From contig JAGAIZ010000005.1 in NCBI GenBank assembly GCA_017626325.1, positions 1 to 35,339 on the forward strand: DNA of 35,339 bases, written 5' to 3'. The stretch comes from Lachnospiraceae bacterium (lineage in GTDB: Bacteria > Bacillota > Clostridia > Lachnospirales > Lachnospiraceae). Positions 15,367 to 23,883 of the stretch are shown here, piece by piece (position 1 is the stretch's first letter; each line of letters opens with the position of its first letter). Below the pieces are notes generated by a model. That model was given only the letters and a program-made list of their open reading frames with translations. It ran no database searches and was not told the DNA's origin. The translations under genes were made by a program, and so were the position numbers.

Positions 15367-16191
15367 TCAGTTTCTTTTCAATTGATATAAGATTTCCTCG
15401 AAGCATACCCCGTCTGTCCTGGGAATTTCCAGTTCAATCGATTTCATAATACATTTCTTCACGAATCCCGACGCCTTGCGCACCGACTTCTCGAAGGAGA
15501 TTCCGTTCACAGCATCTGCCGCAATGACAGACGCAAATATATCTCCCGTGCCGGAACGCTCCGTTCCTACCTTATGCGTACGGATAAGCTTCGGTTCCGC
15601 ATCCGCTTCATAAATATAATTGGCAATAAATCCGCCCTGCGGGATTCCCGTAATAACGACTCTGGAAGGTCCAAGCTCCGCCACCTTCCGCGCCATATCA
15701 AGCAATTCTTTCTTACGCCACCCCTCCTGCTTATAAGGCGTGCCCGTAAGATTACATGCTTCCGTCAGGTTCGGCGTAGTGATATCAGCCAGTCTGACCA
15801 GTTCCCGCATCTCTTCGCACAACTCTTCTGTGTAGGTAGAGTATAGCTTACCATGATCGCCCATAACAGGGTCTACGATCACTAACGTACCTTCTTTGGA
15901 AAATTCACTGACAAACCGCTTCACAATTCCGATCTGTCTTGCGGAACCCAGGAAGCCGGTTGCAATCCCCTCGAACCGCAGATCAAGCTTCTTCCAGTTC
16001 GCAATATATTCCTCCATCCGGTCCGTGTAATCATCGAAGAAGAACTGCTCGAATCCGGTATGATTGGAGAAAATAGACGTTGGCACAGGGCAGCACTGCA
16101 CACCCAGATACGATATAATCGGAAGCGCTACTGCCACAGAGCATCTCCCGAAGCCCGATATATCATTGATCACCGCTATCTTTTTCTGCAT
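15367..16191 (-). CDS. Pyridoxal/pyridoxamine kinase (PdxK/PdxY type)
   Basis: The 274-residue ribokinase-fold enzyme phosphorylates B6 vitamers using ATP as part of the salvage route to pyridoxal phosphate. Landmarks are NDISGFGRCSVAVALPIISY near the N-terminus, DPVMGDHG (107-114), TTPNLTEA (138-145) and the anion-hole/catalytic SGTGDIFAS with D217. The open frame runs on to 16536, but that extension lies inside the transporter gene in another frame. The true ATG at 16191 overlaps the transporter stop (TGATG), and GAGGGAGGATTC precedes it, so translation is coupled. Coupling suggests the transporter may move a B6 vitamer. Kinase identity is firm; the preferred vitamer is not resolved. Confidence 0.92.
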   Translation of the reverse strand: MQKKIAVINDISGFGRCSVAVALPIISYLGVQCCPVPTSIFSNHTGFEQFFFDDYTDRMEEYIANWKKLDLRFEGIATGFLGSARQIGIVKRFVSEFSKEGTLVIVDPVMGDHGKLYSTYTEELCEEMRELVRLADITTPNLTEACNLTGTPYKQEGWRKKELLDMARKVAELGPSRVVITGIPQGGFIANYIYEADAEPKLIRTHKVGTERSGTGDIFASVIAADAVNGISFEKSVRKASGFVKKCIMKSIELEIPRTDGVCFEEILYQLKRN

Positions 16192-17114
16192 CACGAATCC
16201 TCCCTCTCTGAACATTCTGCCCCATTCCGTCTCAGGCTCAGCAGCGCCATCATCCCAAAGACGCAGGCAAAGCCCGCCAGATCCCACACGGTAAAAGGCG
16301 CGCCAAGCCACACGCAGGAAAGAACCGCCGCCACTACCGGCTCCGCGAAGCCGTACAGAATCGCTTTCTCCGGTCCGATCAGGCGTACGCCCACCATATA
16401 CAGATTGAACGCAAGGAGATTCCCCAGTACCACGACCGACGCAATCCCCAGCACAATCTGCCGGTCCATCACTACCCCATATTCCCAGGGTCTGAAAATC
16501 AGCATAGAAATACTGCCGCCCAGAAAGAAGCTCCATCCCTGCAGCAGCGTTACCGGATAACGCGACAATAGTCTCTTCGGATAGACGTTATATACCGTAA
16601 CTGCCCCGGCGCTGCCGATTCCCACCAGAAGCGCCGCCGGAGACACCGCAAAATCCGTCAGACTCCCATGTGTCACAAGCAGAAATACGCCAACCAGCGC
16701 CAATAGAATGCTGGCTGTTTCACTTCCTCTGGGAAGACGCTTCGCCGCCACGCATCCGCACAGCAGAATCGAAATCGGGCTTAAATCCTGCAGGATCGTT
16801 GCCACGCCCGCAGAGGACAACTGTATCGTGCCGAAATACAGAAACTGGCACAATGTAACGCCTGCCAGTCCATAAACCAGAAGATCGATCCGATCCCTTC
16901 GTTCTTTCCATGGCTTCACGACTGCTCCGGCATCTCTGCACAGACACCATGTCAATAATAATATTCCCGCTATAAACAGCCTGATGGGCGTCAGCCACAG
17001 ACTTGAAATTCCCTTATACGTAAAAAGGAACTGCCCGCAGGTACCGGAAACGCCCCACATAGCGCCTCCCAACACCGACAACGCAGCTCCGCATATATAC
17101 TTGTGACGATTCAT
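16191..17114 (-). CDS. DMT-superfamily (EamA) transporter
   Basis: The 307-residue protein has about ten hydrophobic helices in two EamA repeats. It begins MNRHKYICGAALSVLGGAMW, with GVSGTCGQFLF early on, and has a second-repeat helix FNLYMVGVRLIGPEKAILYG with the EPVVA motif common in EamA exporters or importers. AAGGATATATCTTAT precedes the ATG. Its stop overlaps the pyridoxal kinase start by one base. From the coupling I infer transport of pyridoxal, pyridoxamine or a related compound, though EamA proteins have diverse substrates and the direction is unknown. Confidence 0.88.
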   Translation of the reverse strand: MNRHKYICGAALSVLGGAMWGVSGTCGQFLFTYKGISSLWLTPIRLFIAGILLLTWCLCRDAGAVVKPWKERRDRIDLLVYGLAGVTLCQFLYFGTIQLSSAGVATILQDLSPISILLCGCVAAKRLPRGSETASILLALVGVFLLVTHGSLTDFAVSPAALLVGIGSAGAVTVYNVYPKRLLSRYPVTLLQGWSFFLGGSISMLIFRPWEYGVVMDRQIVLGIASVVVLGNLLAFNLYMVGVRLIGPEKAILYGFAEPVVAAVLSCVWLGAPFTVWDLAGFACVFGMMALLSLRRNGAECSEREDS

Positions 17115-17205
17115 ATAAGATATATCCTTCTTCCTGCAATGTCAAGCCGCCATTATAACGTCTGTTTCATTGTAACGTTATCAAAGGATAAAGTAAAGCA
17201 TGGAT

Positions 17206-17760
17206 TTATGTTTCCATATTTCTGACAAACCGGTCGCTCATCTCATCGATCTGCCGCTGCGCTTCTCTGGCCTGCTTCACTTCCGTAATCTTGCGCATGA
17301 TCAGATTAATATCCTCCGGCGAAAACATATCCAGACACTTGCTTAAGCTGTCCAAATCATTCAGATCAATATTAACCGTTCCCACGGAAGTCGACACCTG
17401 GATCCAGTCGGGATTCGCGCTGCCGCCGATCGTAATGCTTACGCCGAACATGGCGTCCTTTGTCACCACCACGCTGACGCCATCATGAATAACGGTTCTG
17501 GTCACCGGATTTCCCGCAGTCGGTTCTTCCATCTGCCGCAGGATAATACCGATAGAATCTGTCGCCCCGCAGGATTCCCCAGAGGCAAGATATTCGTCCG
17601 CCTGCTGTAATTTCGCCGCGAAGCAATTATCATCGCCGCATCCGGTCAGTCCCGCGCTCTGACGCGCTTTTACCGTCTGACTGTACTGCGCCAGTTGCCT
17701 TGCAGTATTGTTCCTGTCATCCATCTGATAAAATGTTCTGAATGGGCTGCTGTTAATCAT
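17206..17760 (-). CDS. Unknown protein A of the sigma-factor operon
   Basis: The 184-residue protein has no signal peptide or transmembrane segment. A polar N-terminal half (cysteines in GCGDDNCF at about 41-48) leads to a beta-rich middle (TRTVIHDGVSVVVTKDAMFG) and a charged C-terminal helix (SPEDINLIMRKITEVKQARE, about 143-165). The ATG follows AGAGGAAAGAAGCT. It is the third gene of an operon with an ECF sigma factor and another unknown gene. I do not recognise the family. Its consistent reading frame, RBS and operon place support a real gene; a role in sigma control or as an output of the regulon is only a guess. Confidence 0.65.
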   Translation of the reverse strand: MINSSPFRTFYQMDDRNNTARQLAQYSQTVKARQSAGLTGCGDDNCFAAKLQQADEYLASGESCGATDSIGIILRQMEEPTAGNPVTRTVIHDGVSVVVTKDAMFGVSITIGGSANPDWIQVSTSVGTVNIDLNDLDSLSKCLDMFSPEDINLIMRKITEVKQAREAQRQIDEMSDRFVRNMET

Positions 17761-17814
17761 AGCTTCTTTCCTCTCTTTCCTGTTTCGTATCTATTCCTTC
17801 CCAGGCATGGCAGA

Positions 17815-18291
17815 TCAGCAAACGCTGCTCATTGTTTCCAGCGCGAATTTCTCTATCTTGTGCTCCGTCTGTTCTGAGACCTTAGTCATATCCACCTGAT
17901 ATGCTTCTACTCTTCCGTCTTCGTATTTCGCCTCTACATAGACCTGCTCTTCTTCCGCTATCTTGCCTTTCAGCGTATAGCCGTCCGCCACCGCTATCTC
18001 TATGTGATCGCTTTCCTCATAACTCATATTCCTTACCTCTGCTGCTCTGGCTGCTTCCGTCAGCGTCGACAGCGCCACCCGGATCTCCGCATACGGGCCG
18101 ATCACATTAACGCCTGTCTGCTCCTCCCGTTTCCGCATACGCATCTCTTCCCTGACAATATCTTCTCTTCCCTGATCCTGATATTTCAGGTTCTGTATCA
18201 GACTTTCCTGAAACCTTTCCGTCTGGCCGGATTTCCTGCCGTTCTGATACCCTGTAATATTATTCTTGCTCCTTACCTCCTGTATGTCCAT
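17815..18291 (-). CDS. Unknown protein B of the sigma-factor operon
   Basis: The 158-residue soluble protein has a basic, glutamine-rich N-terminus (about 1-60, with YQNGRKSGQTERFQESLIQN), a helical middle (EIRVALSTLTEAARAAEVRN), and an acidic, beta-looking C-terminal half. It contains no hydrophobic segment, so it is not a classical membrane anti-sigma factor. Its ATG lies 3 bases after the sigma-factor stop, within GTAGGAGATG, so it is almost certainly translated with the sigma factor. A soluble anti-sigma or co-regulator role is possible but unsupported by any motif. I do not recognise the family. Confidence 0.65.
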   Translation of the reverse strand: MDIQEVRSKNNITGYQNGRKSGQTERFQESLIQNLKYQDQGREDIVREEMRMRKREEQTGVNVIGPYAEIRVALSTLTEAARAAEVRNMSYEESDHIEIAVADGYTLKGKIAEEEQVYVEAKYEDGRVEAYQVDMTKVSEQTEHKIEKFALETMSSVC

Positions 18292-18294
18292 CTC

Positions 18295-18801
18295 CTACGG
18301 CCTCCCTTCCGTCAGAATTTTCTTCACTTCTTCCCTGCCCCTGCGCAGCCGCGTCTTGATCGTGGCTTCTTTCTCGTTGAGAATACCGGCTATCTCGTGA
18401 ATCGAATAATCTTCATAATAGAACAGATAGATCGGATTCCGGTAGTGCACCGGCAGCGCGAGCACCGCCTCCAGCATCTTATCGTCCTTGATCTGGTAGG
18501 GCAGATATATATTTTGCGCGGCTATCGGCAGCATTTCATTCCAGGCTGTCGTTTTCCGGTACCAACTGCTCTTTAATATATCGATACAGATGTTAATGGC
18601 AGTCCGTATCAGCCACGCTTTCTCGTGTTCTTTATTTTGAATCGGCTTCTCATCCTTCATGTAGCGCAGAAATGTCTCCTGTACCACATCCTCGGCATCA
18701 GCCCGGTTCTTCATATTGGAAAAAGCGATCCGGTACAGCATCGTCTGATACTCTTGTGCCAGATCATTCCACCTTTGCTCTTTCACAAGCTTTTGTTCCA
18801 T
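18295..18801 (-). CDS. ECF-type RNA polymerase sigma factor (module 1)
   Basis: The 168-residue protein has sigma region 2 (NMKNRADAEDVVQETFLRYM, about 31-50) and region 4 (SIHEIAGILNEKEATIKTRL, about 134-153), with no other domain, as in extracytoplasmic-function sigma factors. It would direct RNA polymerase to a small stress regulon. AAGGAATTATGAGGG precedes the ATG. It heads an operon with two unrecognised soluble proteins and no visible membrane anti-sigma gene, unlike module 2 next door. No promoter autoregulation site could be identified. Confidence 0.93.
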   Translation of the reverse strand: MEQKLVKEQRWNDLAQEYQTMLYRIAFSNMKNRADAEDVVQETFLRYMKDEKPIQNKEHEKAWLIRTAINICIDILKSSWYRKTTAWNEMLPIAAQNIYLPYQIKDDKMLEAVLALPVHYRNPIYLFYYEDYSIHEIAGILNEKEATIKTRLRRGREEVKKILTEGRP

Positions 18802-18907
18802 CCCTCATAATTCCTTCTAACTCAAAGTATACATGCTACGCCGTTTCCCCTTAGCCGCACGGCAGAATCTTTTCACATATTATTTCGTCTATATACGGAA
18901 TACGAAT

Positions 18908-18951
18908 AAGAGACGGAAAAAGTTTCATTCTCAGAAAATTTTCCGTCTCTT
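18908..18951 (-). terminator. Terminator of sigma/anti-sigma module 2
   Basis: GAGACGGAAAA (18910-18920) and TTTTCCGTCTC (18939-18949) form a perfect 11-bp stem, extended by two A:T pairs, with T-rich sequence leftward. It lies 24 bases past the stop of the anti-sigma-like gene and separates the two sigma modules. Confidence 0.8.
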
Positions 18952-18974
18952 CTCCAAGAGTCTAAGAGCACACT

Positions 18975-19763
18975 TTATTCTTCCTGTCCGATTATCTCTT
19001 CCGCCATATCAAGCATTTCCTCGCTGCTTACATTCAGGTCGAAGCCTGCCAGATTATAATGAAGACCATTCTTTTCCCATGTCACACCGGTGTTCCTCTG
19101 AATCTCCACCTCAGAACTGCCGTAGGAGATATAATATCCGCTCTTCTCCTGATTTGCCTTATCTTCCTCCGTCAGCTCATAATCCGGCGGAACAAACTTA
19201 TAGGTATATTCATCATAATAAAGGGTAATATCCCCGCAGCTTCTCGTGGCATCGGGTTCTTTCTCTCTTTCTACTGCCTCTACCGGCCTATGGATTGCCA
19301 GATATATGCCCGACTCACCTTCTTTGGTGTAATTGATCGTCATTTCCTTGTAGGTATACGCTTTATTGCCGTCTTCGTCCCATGCGTCCACACCGTCTAC
19401 GTACATGGTATCGAACTGGTAGCCGTTTGCGAAACGCTCCACAGAATCTACCGCGTCTCCAAGCGCTTCCTGCGCCTTCTCCATATCTCCATAGTCTCTG
19501 TACGCATCTCCAAGATAATGGCTTGACGAAAAGCCCACCGCATGCCCCGTCGCGTATGCGCCGCCTCCTACGAGCAGACATGCGGCCGCTACGCCGATCA
19601 CGATCTTCTTCACCGATAAATGTTTCATACTTCCTGCCTCCTTCTGACTGTTGCTAATTTCAGCGTCAATTCTTTGTTTCAGGCTCCGGGAAGCAGATAT
19701 AGTCTGACATTCTGCCGCTAAGGCACTTTTTATATTCTGTTCAAAATCATATTTCTTTTGCAT
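18975..19763 (-). CDS. Membrane anti-sigma-like protein of module 2
   Basis: The 262-residue protein has a cytosolic N-terminus of about 50 residues, one transmembrane segment (about 52-73, KIVIGVAAACLLVGGGAYAT), and an extracellular domain of about 190 residues rich in Tyr, Asp and Glu. This single-pass arrangement, directly downstream of an ECF sigma gene, is typical of clostridial anti-sigma factors, some with DUF4367-like sensor domains. It would hold the sigma factor at the membrane until an envelope signal is sensed. TAGGAGG lies 5 bases before the ATG, and the gap to the sigma gene is 9 bases. No zinc anti-sigma motif (HxxxCxxC) is seen. The role is inferred from context and topology. 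Confidence 0.75.
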   Translation of the reverse strand: MQKKYDFEQNIKSALAAECQTISASRSLKQRIDAEISNSQKEAGSMKHLSVKKIVIGVAAACLLVGGGAYATGHAVGFSSSHYLGDAYRDYGDMEKAQEALGDAVDSVERFANGYQFDTMYVDGVDAWDEDGNKAYTYKEMTINYTKEGESGIYLAIHRPVEAVEREKEPDATRSCGDITLYYDEYTYKFVPPDYELTEEDKANQEKSGYYISYGSSEVEIQRNTGVTWEKNGLHYNLAGFDLNVSSEEMLDMAEEIIGQEE

Positions 19764-19772
19764 AAAAACCTC

Positions 19773-20345
19773 CTACCCTGATATCCGGTTCCGCATCCGT
19801 TCCGCCATACCCAAATCTTCGCCCAGTGACCGCCGCAGACGTTCTCTTGCCATATGCAGTCTGGATTTCACGGTTCCTTCCCTGCATCCAAGTATCCGCG
19901 CGATTTCACTCACCGTACATTCCTGATAATAGAACAGCACCACTACCGTCCTTTGTTTGACCGGCAGCGCCCGGACCGCCTCAGATAATATCCTTGCCTC
20001 TTCCTTCACCAGTATTTGCTCCAGAGAAGAACGCTCCGTAGGCAGATCGGCCTGGTCTGTGATTTCCTCGACCGGAGTCTCCCTGCCCTTCTTCCTGCCG
20101 GCCTTATAAGCCGTCCGCACAAGGATCTGCATCATCCATGACTTAAATCCGCTTTCATTCTTAAGCTCCCTGCAATGCAGAAATACCTTTACGAAAGTAT
20201 CCTGTACTGCATCCTCGCTGTCCTGATAGCTGCCTGTAATCAGATATGCCGTGCGAAGCGCCATATTCCTGTATTGATCATACAGCAGGTCGAAGGAGGG
20301 CTTATCCCCTTCTTTCATCCGCCTTACCAATTCTTCTTCGTTCAA
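19773..20345 (-). CDS. ECF-type RNA polymerase sigma factor (module 2), TTG start
   Basis: The 190-residue protein carries region 2 (ITGSYQDSEDAVQDTFVKVF, about 36-55) and region 4 (TVSEIARILGCREGTVKSRL, about 145-164). The frame begins with TTG rather than ATG; AAAGGAG sits 9 bases upstream and the N-terminus MNEEELVRRMKEGDKPSFDL is family-like, so TTG is the likely start. It is paired with the downstream membrane anti-sigma-like gene. Module 1, another ECF sigma gene, lies less than 1 kb downstream in the same direction but behind a terminator. Confidence 0.93.
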   Translation of the reverse strand: MNEEELVRRMKEGDKPSFDLLYDQYRNMALRTAYLITGSYQDSEDAVQDTFVKVFLHCRELKNESGFKSWMMQILVRTAYKAGRKKGRETPVEEITDQADLPTERSSLEQILVKEEARILSEAVRALPVKQRTVVVLFYYQECTVSEIARILGCREGTVKSRLHMARERLRRSLGEDLGMAERMRNRISG

Positions 20346-20514
20346 ATCACTCTTCTCCTTTGCCCGGCATGTGCACCTGCCTTCTACTTATAAGAGGCCT
20401 TGAAGCTGCAAAAGGTTCATTTTTAACAACAAATTCCGCTTCCCTTTTTGTCTCCGACACTATATAATTATGGAATAATTGCGTAAATCACAGATAAAGC
20501 AAGGAGAATTACTT

Positions 20515-20922
20515 ATGAACAGAAAAGAACAGGCAATCGCTTATCATGACAGAAAGTATAACTGCGCGCAGGCTGTCGCCTGCGCCTTCCATGAAGAACT
20601 GGGCGTAGACGAGGAAATCCTTTTCAAAGCCTGCGAGGGTTTCGGACTTGGTATGGGCGGCATGTGCGCCACCTGCGGCGCTGTTTCCGGCGCAGTCATG
20701 GCCGCAGGCTTTATGAACAGTGACGGCGAATTGAAGGATCCGAAGACCAAAGCCGACACCTATAAGCTTTCCAGAGAAATCGTAAATCAGTTTATTGCCA
20801 AAAACGGGACTGCAGTCTGTAAAGAATTAAAGGGCGTAGAGACCGGTAAGGTTCTCCGTTCCTGTCCCGACTGCATCATGGACGCCGTGGAGATCGCGGA
20901 GAATGTTCTGGGAATACGTTAA
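20515..20922 (+). CDS. C_GCAxxG_C_C-family redox-type protein
   Basis: The 135-residue protein has the spaced cysteines of this family: C17 in YNCAQAV, C40 in ACEGFG, C51 and C54 in GGMCATCGAVSGA, and C102, C117 and C120 near the C-terminus. Members are common in anaerobes and are thought to bind metal or take part in redox chemistry; none of this is proven for this gene. The frame opens 36 bases earlier, but the ATG at 20515 has AAGGAG 9-10 bases upstream and the expected N-terminus. A TATAAT at 20463-20468 may be its -10. It is a single-gene unit. Confidence 0.85.
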   Translation: MNRKEQAIAYHDRKYNCAQAVACAFHEELGVDEEILFKACEGFGLGMGGMCATCGAVSGAVMAAGFMNSDGELKDPKTKADTYKLSREIVNQFIAKNGTAVCKELKGVETGKVLRSCPDCIMDAVEIAENVLGIR

Positions 20923-21009
20923 TGGCTCTGCCGTCCGCCCCGTTTGCCCAGGAAGTTCAAAATGTTGTTCAGAAAATGAAACAGCAAACGAGGGTTCAAA
21001 TCCACGCAT

Positions 21010-21051
21010 GAAAAAAGCCGAAACCCTTTAATCTCTCATAGAATTTCGACT
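21010..21051 (-). terminator. Terminator of tRNA-Arg
   Basis: On the minus strand AGTCGAAA pairs with TTTCGGCT (one G:U), followed by a run of six Ts. It begins about 34 bases past the 3' end of the tRNA-Arg gene. Confidence 0.7.
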
Positions 21052-21084
21052 CCATCAATCAGCGTGCGCAACCGCACATATAAA

Positions 21085-21158
21085 CGTGCGCTAGAGGATT
21101 CGAACCCCCGACCTTTTGGTCCGTAGCCAAACGCTCTATCCAGCTGAGCTAAGCGCAC
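21085..21158 (-). tRNA. tRNA-Arg (anticodon ACG)
   Basis: A complete cloverleaf with acceptor GTGCGCT/AGCGCAC, discriminator G, T arm GGTTCGAATCC and anticodon loop CTACGGA gives ACG. The A34 is normally deaminated to inosine by TadA to read CGU, CGC and CGA. No CCA is encoded. It is a single-gene unit with its own promoter and terminator. Confidence 0.96.
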
Positions 21159-21176
21159 TTTTCAACAACAGAGTTT

Positions 21177-21205
21177 ATTATAATTGCTTTGACTCAGAAT
21201 GTCAA
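21177..21205 (-). promoter_or_regulatory. Consensus promoter of tRNA-Arg
   Basis: TTGACA (21200-21205) and TATAAT (21177-21182) on the minus strand are both perfect and spaced 17 bases apart. The tRNA 5' end lies 19 bases downstream of the -10. Confidence 0.9.
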
Positions 21206-21295
21206 TAGGATTGTAAAATATTTTTCAACAGCCGGTCTTTTCCGGCAGCGCCGCCAGCACGACTCTGCCGGAAACAGGCTCTGCATTTCCATTCG

Positions 21296-22222
21296 TCACA
21301 GCACGGCCTGCGCAGCCATCACTCCCAGACAGAGGATGCAGTACAGCAGCATGCCCGGATTCAGAACAACTGTGCGAAAACGCGTTCCTTTCTCAAGCGT
21401 CACTTCACCTGCCTGCATCTTACATTTGGATTTATTGACAAGCAGCAATACGATACCCGCAATGGCTATCGCGTAGATACAGATGCCATATACTGCGTAG
21501 ACAGCCATACCCACCGGCGACTCCATATCGATGCTCGTCATCATGAGACCGCCCAGCACACTTCCCACAAAATTTACCATCATATGTAAAATTACCGAAT
21601 ACCAAATACTGCCTGTTTTCACATAAATAAACGCAAATAAGCAGCCAATCAGAAACGCATAAAAGAACTGGTTAAAATTCAGATGAAACAAACCAAAAAC
21701 CATTCCCGACACGACCACCGCCGTTCCCTGACCGTACCTTAGCGTCTGATCACAAATCAGTTTGCGGAACAGTATCTCTTCAAACAGCGGTGCAAGCAGC
21801 ACCATATAAATTGCAGAAATCCAGAGATTGCCCCCTGTAATCACATTGATTAACGGATTCTCCACAGAGTCGCCCTTCAGCAGACCGATTCCGGTTGTCA
21901 GAGAAAGCCCGACCATGTTACCCACCACCAACAAACCGTAAGCGCACATAAATGCCAGAATAATCTGCCATGGCTTCATGGAATGCCGCTCGGGAACCGG
22001 CGCGTCCTTTTTCCTCACAAGCAGAAATGCAAGCGGAAAGCCTATCACATAGAGCGGCGCCATAACCGCCGCAAGCATAATATCCGAGTTTTCTGCCCAT
22101 TCGGGCTTAAACATCAGTACCAGCGACTGGCATCCCATCTGTATCATAGTAATCAGAATCGTACTGACTAACATTCTCCACCCGATTCTTGAGAAATCCT
22201 TCTTACACGCTTTTGTTTCCAT
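21296..22222 (-). CDS. CPBP-family intramembrane glutamic protease
   Basis: The 308-residue protein is highly hydrophobic with about eight membrane segments. It carries the family's catalytic signatures: FEEILFR (E148, E149, R153), FGLFH (H180) and HMMVNF (H213, N217). CPBP/Abi proteases relate to Rce1 and in bacteria act in bacteriocin self-immunity, signalling or peptide maturation; the target here is unknown. AAGGGG lies 7-8 bases before the ATG. Neighbours leftward are tRNA-Arg and rightward the RHH/SPFH pair, in the same direction but with a 143-base gap. Confidence 0.92.
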   Translation of the reverse strand: METKACKKDFSRIGWRMLVSTILITMIQMGCQSLVLMFKPEWAENSDIMLAAVMAPLYVIGFPLAFLLVRKKDAPVPERHSMKPWQIILAFMCAYGLLVVGNMVGLSLTTGIGLLKGDSVENPLINVITGGNLWISAIYMVLLAPLFEEILFRKLICDQTLRYGQGTAVVVSGMVFGLFHLNFNQFFYAFLIGCLFAFIYVKTGSIWYSVILHMMVNFVGSVLGGLMMTSIDMESPVGMAVYAVYGICIYAIAIAGIVLLLVNKSKCKMQAGEVTLEKGTRFRTVVLNPGMLLYCILCLGVMAAQAVL

Positions 22223-22365
22223 TTTATTTCCCCTTTTCTCCGCTATAGGATTATCCTATGCGGTCGTACTTTCTGTGTGCCGCTTTCTATACGTCTGACC
22301 CTGCGTCTGCATACGGTTTCCGGCGCAGACGCGCATCCTGTCTGCCGACCTGCTTTACCCCGCTC

Positions 22366-22569
22366 TTAATGGATATCCAGCTTAGGCGGTACATCGATTT
22401 CATCAGATACGTATTTTCCATTCTTCTTTCTCTGGCGTACACATTCTGTCAGAAGATATTCGATCTGTCCATTCACAGAGCGGAAATCATCCTCCGCCCA
22501 TGCCGCAATGGCATCGTATAATTTCGATGACAGTCTCAGTGGCACTTGCTTCTTACCTGGATCTCCCAT
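22366..22569 (-). CDS. Arc-type ribbon-helix-helix DNA-binding protein
   Basis: The 67-residue protein has a short basic N-terminus and the ribbon [20 protein letters not shown] followed by two helices ([20 protein letters not shown]), as in Arc/MetJ-type repressors. It would bind DNA as a dimer. AAAGG lies before the ATG, and it starts 47 bases after the SPFH gene stop in the same direction. Pairing with SPFH suggests autoregulation, or it may simply be co-transcribed. No toxin gene is adjacent, so an antitoxin role is not supported. Confidence 0.8.
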   Translation of the reverse strand: MGDPGKKQVPLRLSSKLYDAIAAWAEDDFRSVNGQIEYLLTECVRQRKKNGKYVSDEIDVPPKLDIH

Positions 22570-22616
22570 ACTACCGAACCTTTCATATTTTAATGCCTTC
22601 GTTAAACGCCGGTATA

Positions 22617-23717
22617 CTAATACAAGCTGCCGGAATTTACCACCGGCTGCGCGTCATGGTTGCCGCACAGAACCACCAACAGATTCGACACCATCGCTGC
22701 CTTGCGCTCCTCGTCCAGCTCTACCGTATGGTTTTCATTGAGACGCTCCAGCGCCATCTCCACCATACCGACCGCACCGTCTACGATCATCTTCCTTGCA
22801 TCAATAATAGCAGAAGCCTGCTGTCTCTGCAACATCACAGCCGCAATTTCCGTTGCATAAGCCAGATACGTAATTCTTGCCTCCACGATCTCAATACCCG
22901 CTTCTTCCACTCTTGCCTGGATTTCATCGCGGATTCTGCCCGCTACAATTTCACTGGAACCGCGCAGACTTCCCTCGTCCGCCATACCATCTCCTGTGGT
23001 GTCTACATTAGGAGCCACGTCATAAGGATAAAGCCTGACAATATTTCTCAATGCGCTGTCACACTGCAGAGACAGAAATTCCTTATAATTGTCTACGTTA
23101 AACACCGCTTTCGCAGTATCTACCACACGCCAGGTAACGGCTATGCCGATCTCCACCGGATTGCCCAGACAATCGTTGATTTTCTGCCTGCTGTTATTTA
23201 ATGTCATGATTTTCAAGGAAATCTTTCTGGAAGGTGCGATTCCGTTCTTGCCGCCTGCACTTCCGGCGGTCAGATTACTCAGACTGCCGATTCCGCTTAA
23301 GCTGCTCACATCCCCGCTCTGATTCAGTTTCGTTTCAGACGCCGGATTCACGCTGGTACAGAATGGATTGACGAAATAAAAACCGTCCCCTTTCAGCGTT
23401 CCCACATATTTACCGAACAAGGTCAGTACCAAAGCCTCCTGAGGCTTCAGAACCTTTAACCCCGGCAGAACAATCCATCCTGCACAGATTATCACAAGAC
23501 TGATTACAACAAAAAGCGTACGCTCTGACATCATGCCGTAGATGAATCCGGCAATTGCCAGCACATATACCAGCAGCGTCCCGAGCAATACCGCCATGCC
23601 GTGCTTCTTTCCCTGTAACACTTTCTCTTCTATATTGATATCTCTTTCCATGCCTGTTTCCTTCCTCTCCCTTTTGTCCACTGTTATGCCTTCCTTTGTT
23701 TTCTCTTTCCTCTCCAT
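22617..23717 (-). CDS. SPFH (stomatin/flotillin-like) membrane protein
   Basis: The 366-residue protein has a charged N-terminus, a hydrophobic hairpin (about 40-85, [20 protein letters not shown]) and a long SPFH domain (about 105-300; [40 protein letters not shown]), ending in a helical tail. SPFH proteins assemble large membrane-bound cages and scaffold membrane microdomains or proteases. Two starts are plausible: the ATG at 23717 (GAGGGAG, 5-6 bases) and the ATG at 23651 (AGGAAGGA, about 7 bases), which removes 22 highly charged residues. A TTTACA-N17-TATCAT promoter precedes it. Next to it lie the RHH gene and, upstream, an EcsC-family gene. Confidence 0.9.
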   Translation of the reverse strand: MERKEKTKEGITVDKRERKETGMERDINIEEKVLQGKKHGMAVLLGTLLVYVLAIAGFIYGMMSERTLFVVISLVIICAGWIVLPGLKVLKPQEALVLTLFGKYVGTLKGDGFYFVNPFCTSVNPASETKLNQSGDVSSLSGIGSLSNLTAGSAGGKNGIAPSRKISLKIMTLNNSRQKINDCLGNPVEIGIAVTWRVVDTAKAVFNVDNYKEFLSLQCDSALRNIVRLYPYDVAPNVDTTGDGMADEGSLRGSSEIVAGRIRDEIQARVEEAGIEIVEARITYLAYATEIAAVMLQRQQASAIIDARKMIVDGAVGMVEMALERLNENHTVELDEERKAAMVSNLLVVLCGNHDAQPVVNSGSLY

Positions 23718-23769
23718 CGTTTCTCCCTCTCTTTCTCAAGAAAATAATTTGTTTTCTTTTGATATTATT

Positions 23770-23798
23770 ATGATATCACTTTAATCTCTTTTTGTAAA
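23770..23798 (-). promoter_or_regulatory. Promoter of the SPFH/RHH unit
   Basis: On the minus strand TTTACA (23793-23798) and TATCAT (23770-23775) are 17 bases apart, each matching consensus at 5/6 positions. The start would fall about 45 bases before the first candidate ATG. Confidence 0.65.
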
Positions 23799-23883
23799 GC
23801 ATATTTAATATTATCAGAGAAAAATCTTTTTGAGATAAAATGTCTGGTATCGTTACCGTCCGTACGATATCACGCAGTATAAA

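Noticed and set aside
16192-16536. N-terminal extension of the pyridoxal kinase frame to 389 residues
   Set aside because: It lies inside the EamA transporter gene in another frame, is Gly/Arg/Ser-rich and not family-like. The ATG at 16191 has an RBS and the correct N-terminus.
22366-22569. Antitoxin of a toxin-antitoxin pair
   Set aside because: The ribbon-helix-helix fold would fit, but the neighbours are SPFH and a CPBP protease and no toxin-like gene is adjacent.
22500-23201. 233-residue frame antisense to the SPFH gene
   Set aside because: It is a mirror frame of a clearly coding gene, with typical shadow composition and no RBS.
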